Positions 63,839 through 64,000 of a DNA stretch of 64,000 nt are shown in pieces. Source of the stretch: Mycolicibacter sinensis (lineage in GTDB: Bacteria; Actinomycetota; Actinomycetes; Mycobacteriales; Mycobacteriaceae). The number at the start of each line of letters is the position of its first letter. Position 1 is the first letter of the stretch. A program made the translations under genes and the position numbers. The DNA lies in NCBI RefSeq assembly GCF_001667375.1, contig NZ_LZIN01000052.1, positions 46,948 through 110,947 of the forward strand, in the 5' to 3' direction. Below the pieces are notes generated by a model. It did not search any database. It saw only the letters and a program-made list of their open reading frames with translations, and was not told where the DNA came from.

Positions 63839-63844
63839 TATACT
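63839..63844 (+). promoter_or_regulatory. -10 element (TATACT) of the DUF222 gene
   Basis: Near-consensus hexamer with 7 bases to ATG 63852, so the message should be leaderless. Its last base is the first base of the LexA box. Confidence 0.65.
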
Positions 63845-63859
63845 CGAACACATGTTCGA
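63844..63859. promoter_or_regulatory. Perfect LexA (SOS) box over the start codon
   Basis: TCGAAC-ACAT-GTTCGA, matching the mycobacterial consensus at all 12 specified positions. It spans the end of the -10, the presumed transcript start and the ATG (63852-63854), so bound LexA would directly block initiation. Confidence 0.88.
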
Positions 63860-64000
63860 TAATGGGTTGCCGGGGCCGGAGGCGTTGGAGGATGCCGACG
63901 ACAACCTGCTGGTGGCGGCCATCGCCGGGTGGTCCCGGGTGGAGGCTGCGGCCTCGGCGCGCCGGTTGGCGGCGATCGGTGAGCTGGTGGCGCGTCGCAC
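63852..64000 (+). CDS. 13E12-repeat (DUF222/HNH) family protein, 3' end outside the window
   Basis: The visible 49 codons read MFDNGLPGPEALEDADDNLLVAAIAGWSRVEAAASARRLAAIGELVARR, the usual start of mycobacterial REP13E12/DUF222 proteins, which end in an HNH nuclease domain. Members in M. tuberculosis are known to carry SOS boxes and to respond to DNA damage. The gene continues past the window, so the HNH domain cannot be checked. These genes are repeated in mycobacterial genomes and serve as phage attachment sites in some strains. Confidence 0.85.
   Translation, partial: MFDNGLPGPEALEDADDNLLVAAIAGWSRVEAAASARRLAAIGELVARR

Noticed and set aside
63632..64000. Minus-strand frame of 122 codons over the window end
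   Set aside because: Its first part is the antisense of the DUF222 gene. Only the last 45 codons show coding bias, so I treat it as at most a remnant and not a gene.

Overview
The window is mycobacterial chromosome, very probably a non-tuberculous species. GC is high, GTG starts are common, and many genes have a TANNNT -10 hexamer 6-9 bases before the start codon, the leaderless layout typical of mycobacteria. From recX to the Rv2766c-like SDR the gene order follows the Mycobacterium tuberculosis Rv2736c-Rv2766c core, remembered rather than searched: recX, recA, DUF3046, glycosyltransferase, ephG, pspM-pspA-clgR, pgsA3, argA, ftsK, Rv2749/Rv2750-like genes, rnj, dapA, thyX, dfrA, thyA, dienelactone hydrolase, SDR. 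Species-specific genes are inserted at several points.

1-956: the end of an amino-acid (glutamate-type) ABC permease and a small repeat-containing helical protein. 1,045-23,459: a roughly 22-kb accessory island between this permease and recX. It carries a zinc-ribbon protein, a SNF2 helicase (DrmD-like), a 1,561-residue adenine methyltransferase (DrmMI/PglX-like), a GmrSD-like DUF262/DUF1524 nuclease, a NYN (PIN-like) nuclease, a 2,105-residue DEAD helicase with a DUF1998/MZB region and a nuclease-like tail (DruE-like, or a DrmA-DrmB fusion), and a UvrD helicase with a RelE/ParE-like N-terminus. A low-GC transmembrane Ser/Thr kinase and a frameshifted small gene follow on the other strand. 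This looks like a multi-gene anti-phage system related to DISARM and Druantia but matching neither in content: I see no phospholipase D (DrmC) gene, and extra nuclease and helicase modules are present.

23,558-26,204: recX-recA. recA holds a full-length 364-residue intein with a LAGLIDADG homing endonuclease and has two recognisable damage-response promoter elements (a LexA box and a RecA-NDp/PafBC-type promoter). 26,381-28,315: an inserted DUF2236 oxygenase and divergent TetR with a 24-bp operator between them. 28,306-43,151: core genes for envelope stress (clgR-pspA-pspM behind a SigE-type promoter), phospholipid synthesis, arginine synthesis, chromosome segregation, RNA decay, lysine/peptidoglycan precursor synthesis and thymidylate synthesis. 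43,174-45,182: a PknH-sensor-like lipoprotein, a CsbD protein and a DoxX protein. 45,197-48,498: YcaQ-like glycosylase, dfrA, thyA and a dienelactone hydrolase. Both ThyX and ThyA are encoded.

48,499-63,503: catabolic and lipid genes. These are a TetR with tandem palindromic operators ahead of a flavin hydroxylase; a minus-strand run of acyl-CoA dehydrogenase, SDR, APH-type phosphotransferase and MHS transporter; another SDR and TetR; rmuC; and an acyl-CoA synthetase followed with a 4-base overlap by a single-chain biotin-dependent acyl-CoA carboxylase (LCC type). 63,852-64,000: the start of a 13E12/DUF222 HNH protein whose start codon lies inside a perfect LexA box. I saw no rRNA, tRNA, CRISPR array or intact insertion sequence.
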